Assembly: GCF_041821045.1 (NCBI RefSeq)
Contig: NZ_JBGUAW010000009.1
Location: forward strand, 62,001 to 126,000
Reading direction: 5' to 3'
Source: Thiohalorhabdus sp. Cl-TMA
GTDB taxonomy: Bacteria > Pseudomonadota > Gammaproteobacteria > Thiohalorhabdales > Thiohalorhabdaceae
Length of the DNA: 64,000 bases
Part shown: piece by piece, positions 61,065 to 64,000 of the stretch
Position numbering within the stretch: position 1 is the first letter of the stretch
Layout: each line of letters starts with the position of its first letter
Program-made: the position numbers and the translations under genes
The notes under the pieces: generated by a model
Seen by the model: the letters and a program-made list of their open reading frames with translations, nothing else
Database searches by the model: none
What the model was told of the DNA's origin: nothing

Positions 61065-61736
61065 GTGTTCACAGGCATCGTCCAGGCAGTCGGCACCGTC
61101 CAGTCCATCCAGCCCGCGGCCGGCGATTGGCGGGTGTGGGTCCGCACCGGGGAGCTGGACCTGAGCGACGTGGCCCTGGGCGACAGTATCGCCGTTTCCG
61201 GACCCTGCCTCACCGTTGTGGCCCTGGAGGAGGGCGGCTTCGCCGCGGACGTCTCGGTGGAGACCTGGGAGCGCACCGCTTTCGCGGACCTGGCGGTGGG
61301 CGCGCGGGTGAACCTGGAGAAGGCCCTGCTCCCCACCACCCGTCTGGGCGGGCATCTGGTCTCGGGGCACGTGGACGGTCTGGCCGTGCTCGGCGAGCGC
61401 CGGCCGGAGGCGCGCAGCGAGCGTTTTGTCCTGGAGGTGCCCGGGGCCCTGACCCGGTACGTGGCGGAGAAGGGCTCCATCTGCCTGGACGGCGTGAGCC
61501 TGACCGTGAACGGGGTTTCCGGGAGCCGGTTCGACGTCAATCTGGTGCCGCACACCCTGGCCCACACCACGCTGGGCGACCGTCGGCCCGGTGACCGGCT
61601 CAACATGGAAGTGGATATCATCGCCCGCTACCTGGAGCGGCTCCTCCGGGGCGGCGAAGCGGGACCCGAAGGGGGTGGGCTGGACGCGGATTCCCTCGCG
61701 CGGGCGGGCTTCCCCGGGCTGGGGGAGGGCGGCTGA
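61065..61736 (+). CDS. ribE: Riboflavin synthase alpha subunit
   Basis: A 223-residue trimeric riboflavin synthase, dismutating two lumazines to riboflavin. Two barrel repeats are evident: FTGIVQAVGTV...LGDSIAVSGPCLTV and HLVSGHVDGLA...KGSICLDGVSLTVNGV. The start is GTG at 61065 (family start MFTGIV) behind CGAAGG; the open frame extends to 60897 without homology. The tail is about 15 residues longer than usual. Confidence 0.95.
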   Translation: MFTGIVQAVGTVQSIQPAAGDWRVWVRTGELDLSDVALGDSIAVSGPCLTVVALEEGGFAADVSVETWERTAFADLAVGARVNLEKALLPTTRLGGHLVSGHVDGLAVLGERRPEARSERFVLEVPGALTRYVAEKGSICLDGVSLTVNGVSGSRFDVNLVPHTLAHTTLGDRRPGDRLNMEVDIIARYLERLLRGGEAGPEGGGLDADSLARAGFPGLGEGG

Positions 61737-61916
61737 GGCGGCGGCTCCGAACCTCGGCGGGTCCGCAATGTCTTACCCGTAGCGTGCGCGTCCGGTCGCG
61801 GACAGTTCGCGGGACGCCAATCCCGACGCTGGAGAGACTCCGGGCACGAGCCCGCGGTCTGGAAACCAATCCCGCCCGAAGATTCGGGCACCCACCCGGC
61901 TGGCAGCAACGAGACC

Positions 61917-63206
61917 ATGGCCATCAGCTCCATTCCAGAACTGCTAGAAGATCTGCGCGCCGGCAAGCAGGTGATTCTCATGGACGACGAGGACCGCGAG
62001 AACGAGGGGGATCTCGTCCTCGCCGCCGAGCACGCCACCGCCGAGCAGATCAATTTCATGGCCAAGTACGGCCGCGGCCTGATCTGTCTGGCCCTGACCC
62101 CGGACCAGACCGATCAGCTCGAGCTTCCCCTCATGGTGCGCAACCGCGATGCCAAGCACGCCACCAACTTCACCGTCTCCATCGAGGCAGCGGAAGGGGT
62201 GACCACGGGCATCTCCGCCGCGGACCGGGCCCACACCATCCAGACGGCCATCCGCGAGGATGCCGGCCCCGAGGACCTGGTGCAGCCGGGCCACGTCTTT
62301 CCGCTGCGGGCGGTTGAGGGCGGCGTGCTGACCCGGACCGGCCACACCGAGGCCTCCGTGGACTTGGCGCGGCTCGCGGGCATGGAGCCGGCGGGCGTGA
62401 TCTGCGAGATCATGAACGACGACGGCACCATGGCCCGTCTGCCGGACCTGGAGACCTTCGCCGAGGAGCACGACCTCAAGATCGGTACCATCGCCGATCT
62501 GGTCCAGTATCGCATGGAGGCCGAGTCGCTGGTGCGCAAGGCGGTGGAAACGCGCCTGCCCACCGACCTCGGCGAATTCCGCGTGGTGGCCTTCGAGTCC
62601 GATGTGGACGACCGCGAGCACGTGGCGCTGGTACTCGGCGACATCAACGACGGCGAGCCGGTGCTCACGCGCATGCACTCGGAGTGCCTCACCGGCGACA
62701 TCTTCGGCAGCCGCCGCTGCGACTGCCAGTCGCAGCTGCACGGCGCCATGGAGCAGATCGCCGCGGAGGGCCGGGGCGTCATCGTCTACCTGCGCCAGGA
62801 GGGCCGGGGCATCGGCCTCATCGACAAGCTGCGCGCCTACAACCTCCAGGACGACGGCCGGGATACCGTGGAGGCCAACAGCGAGCTGGGCTACCAGGCG
62901 GATCTGCGCAACTACGGCGTAGGCGCGCAGATCCTGCGTCAGCTCGGCGTGCGTAAGCTCCGCCTGATGACCAACAACCCCAAGAAGATCATCGGCCTCC
63001 GGGGCTACGGCCTGGAGGTGGTGGAGCGGGTGCCGCTGATCTGCGCCACGCATCCCGCCAACGAACGCTACCTGGCCGCCAAGCGCGACAAGCTCGGCCA
63101 CATGCTTCCGCCCGAAGGCGAGCCCGTGGATACCCGGCGGGAGCGCGTGGACGCAACCATTCAACAAGAAGGCGCCAATCGTGGAGGGGCGAATGAAGAC
63201 CATTGA
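61917..63206 (+). CDS. ribBA: Bifunctional 3,4-dihydroxy-2-butanone-4-phosphate synthase / GTP cyclohydrolase II
   Basis: A 429-residue fusion feeding both precursors of riboflavin. DHBP synthase (1-200) has [24 protein letters not shown] and ICEIMNDDG. The GTP cyclohydrolase II part (205-400) has [18 protein letters not shown] with three Cys zinc ligands intact and [20 protein letters not shown], so both activities look possible. It overlaps ribH by 14 bp. I found no FMN-riboswitch pattern in the 180 bp upstream. Confidence 0.96.
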   Translation: MAISSIPELLEDLRAGKQVILMDDEDRENEGDLVLAAEHATAEQINFMAKYGRGLICLALTPDQTDQLELPLMVRNRDAKHATNFTVSIEAAEGVTTGISAADRAHTIQTAIREDAGPEDLVQPGHVFPLRAVEGGVLTRTGHTEASVDLARLAGMEPAGVICEIMNDDGTMARLPDLETFAEEHDLKIGTIADLVQYRMEAESLVRKAVETRLPTDLGEFRVVAFESDVDDREHVALVLGDINDGEPVLTRMHSECLTGDIFGSRRCDCQSQLHGAMEQIAAEGRGVIVYLRQEGRGIGLIDKLRAYNLQDDGRDTVEANSELGYQADLRNYGVGAQILRQLGVRKLRLMTNNPKKIIGLRGYGLEVVERVPLICATHPANERYLAAKRDKLGHMLPPEGEPVDTRRERVDATIQQEGANRGGANEDH

Positions 63207-63660
63207 GGGCCAGCTGGACGCGAGCGGTCTCCGCTTCGGCCTGGTCGCCAGCCGGTTCAACAGCCTGGTGGTGGACCACATGGTGGGTGGGGCCGAGGAC
63301 ATCCTGGTCCGTAACGGGGCCAGCGGCGACGACCTGACTCTGGTCCGCGTGCCCGGCTCCTTCGAGATCCCCCTGGCGGCCCAGCGCATGGCCGCCAGCG
63401 GCCGCTTCGACGCGGTGATCGCCCTCGGCGCGGTGATCCGCGGATCCACGCCCCACTTCGACTACGTGGCCGCGGAGGTGAGCAAGGGGCTCGCCCAGGT
63501 GCAGATGGAGTCCGGAATCCCGGTGGGATACGGTATCATTACCACCGATACCCTGGAGCAGGCCATCGAGCGGGCCGGCACCAAGGCCGGCAACAAGGGT
63601 GCCGACGCCGCCATGGCGGCCATGGAGATGGTACGGGTCCTGGGGAAGTTCGAAGGCTGA
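63193..63660 (+). CDS. ribH: 6,7-dimethyl-8-ribityllumazine synthase
   Basis: A 155-residue lumazine synthase, forming the icosahedral or decameric shell enzyme that makes the riboflavin precursor. [53 protein letters not shown] and the catalytic His are present. GGAGGGGCGA precedes the ATG at 63193, within the ribBA end. Confidence 0.96.
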   Translation: MKTIEGQLDASGLRFGLVASRFNSLVVDHMVGGAEDILVRNGASGDDLTLVRVPGSFEIPLAAQRMAASGRFDAVIALGAVIRGSTPHFDYVAAEVSKGLAQVQMESGIPVGYGIITTDTLEQAIERAGTKAGNKGADAAMAAMEMVRVLGKFEG

Positions 63661-63664
63661 CATA

Positions 63665-63696
63665 GGCCCGGGCTCCCGGAGCCGGGAGCCCGGGCC
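63665..63696. terminator. Strong GC hairpin after ribH (no T tract)
   Basis: A perfect 14-bp stem GGCCCGGGCTCCCG/CGGGAGCCCGGGCC with a GAGC loop, 5 bp after the ribH stop. There is no following T run, so it may stabilise mRNA ends or cause pausing rather than terminate. Confidence 0.6.
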
Positions 63697-63716
63697 CCGC
63701 TCGTCGCGGCCCGGAT

Positions 63717-63759
63717 GGCCGCTCCCGCAATGGCCCGCGCGGCCAATGCAGGAGCGGTC
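63717..63759. repeat. REP-like inverted repeat between ribH and nusB
   Basis: The left arm GGCCGCTCCCGCAATGGCC and the reverse complement of the right arm (63741-63759) match at 16 of 19 positions, around a CGCGC loop. The form resembles repetitive extragenic palindromes; I see no second copy in this window. Confidence 0.5.
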
Positions 63760-63856
63760 GTCGTGGTCGCGGATCGTCTATTGCCGGGCCGTCGTCCGAC
63801 GACCCGTTTCCGAGATTCTTGGACAGAGTCCGTGCTCAGCAGGAATAATCCCGCCA

Positions 63857-64000
63857 ATGAATGAACGTCATCGCGCCCGCGAGGCCCTGGTTCAGGCCCT
63901 GTACCAGTGGAACTACAACCCGCTTGATCCCCGGGAGCTGGAGATGGAGTTCCTGGATGCCGGATATCTGGAAGGCACGGAGCGGGGCTATTTCCAGCAC
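63857..64000 (+). CDS. nusB: Transcription antitermination factor NusB (5' part only)
   Basis: The first 48 codons of NusB, cut by the window edge. MNERHRAREALVQALYQWN is the family N-terminus. NusB acts with NusE in rRNA antitermination, and it closes the ribD-ribE-ribBA-ribH-nusB order typical of this group. The ATG at 63857 follows AGGAATAATCCCGCCA. Confidence 0.92.
   Translation, partial: MNERHRAREALVQALYQWNYNPLDPRELEMEFLDAGYLEGTERGYFQH

Noticed and set aside
1-64000. tRNA, rRNA, CRISPR arrays and complete insertion sequences
   Set aside because: I saw no T-loop-like GTTCGAATC with supporting stems, no rRNA sequence, no spaced short repeats and no transposase gene.

Overview
The window reads as a chromosome segment of a GC-rich gammaproteobacterium. 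I infer a halophilic or alkaliphilic, respiratory and possibly chemolithoautotrophic organism of the Thiohalorhabdus/Ectothiorhodospiraceae kind. The reasons are gammaproteobacterial gene orders (hisF-hisIE-tatABC and glyA-nrdR-ribD-ribE-ribBA-ribH-nusB), a cytochrome bc1 operon, a RuBisCO-activase pair (cbbQ/cbbO), a complete Mrp-type Na+/H+ antiporter operon plus two more cation/proton antiporters, and pervasive high GC that creates long shadow ORFs. The genus is a guess; no rRNA or tRNA gene is present to settle it.

Layout. 1-3.5 kb: end of the histidine operon, twin-arginine translocase tatABC, and a Nif3-family protein. 3.7-6.3 kb: petABC (bc1 complex, closed by a clear terminator); the Rieske protein carries a twin-arginine signal and so is a likely client of the adjacent Tat system. 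6.4-11.6 kb: a giant BTAD/STAND regulator, tail-to-tail with a TrpB2-type enzyme. 11.7-18.1 kb: two tandem YihY-family membrane proteins, then cbbQ and cbbO with a foldback repeat between them. 18.2-29.7 kb: FmdB-type zinc ribbon, a hypothetical protein, mrpA(B)CDEFG behind a structured leader, CPA1 and CPA2 antiporters, a CysZ-like protein and a DUF2970 protein. 29.7-39.2 kb: GT39-type glycosyltransferase, 2-hydroxyacid dehydrogenase, metK, a GATase, an LHPP-like HAD phosphatase and a second giant BTAD/STAND regulator. 39.5-45.8 kb: an HU-family protein, then an SOS mutagenesis cassette lexA - imuB-like - dnaE2 interrupted by a GxxExxY gene with foldback repeats. 46.1-49.0 kb: GGDEF protein, EAL-HDOD protein and a frame-broken ProQ/FinO gene. 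49.1-57.3 kb: cupin, SDR, a 770-bp gene-free region holding a duplicated origin-like module, two chemoreceptors (one with a periplasmic CxxCH haem motif), Maf and an NFACT/RqcH protein. 57.3-64 kb: rpiB, glyA, nrdR, the riboflavin genes and the start of nusB.

The most unusual parts, in my view, are these. (1) The 50.5-51.3 kb convergent intergenic region has a tandem architecture with a 372-bp period: hairpins resembling DnaA boxes, AT-rich segments and a repeated perfect 14-bp palindrome. (2) The SOS mutasome has an alphaproteobacterial-type LexA box (GAAC-N7-GAAC) on its promoter and a Y-family protein lacking the catalytic acids. (3) Foldback repeats with CTTGGCGTCCTTGGCGG-type arms are lodged inside two operons. 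(4) There are two paralogous giant regulators with degenerate nucleotide-cyclase domains. (5) Cytochrome b has a PVWY instead of a PEWY Qo motif.
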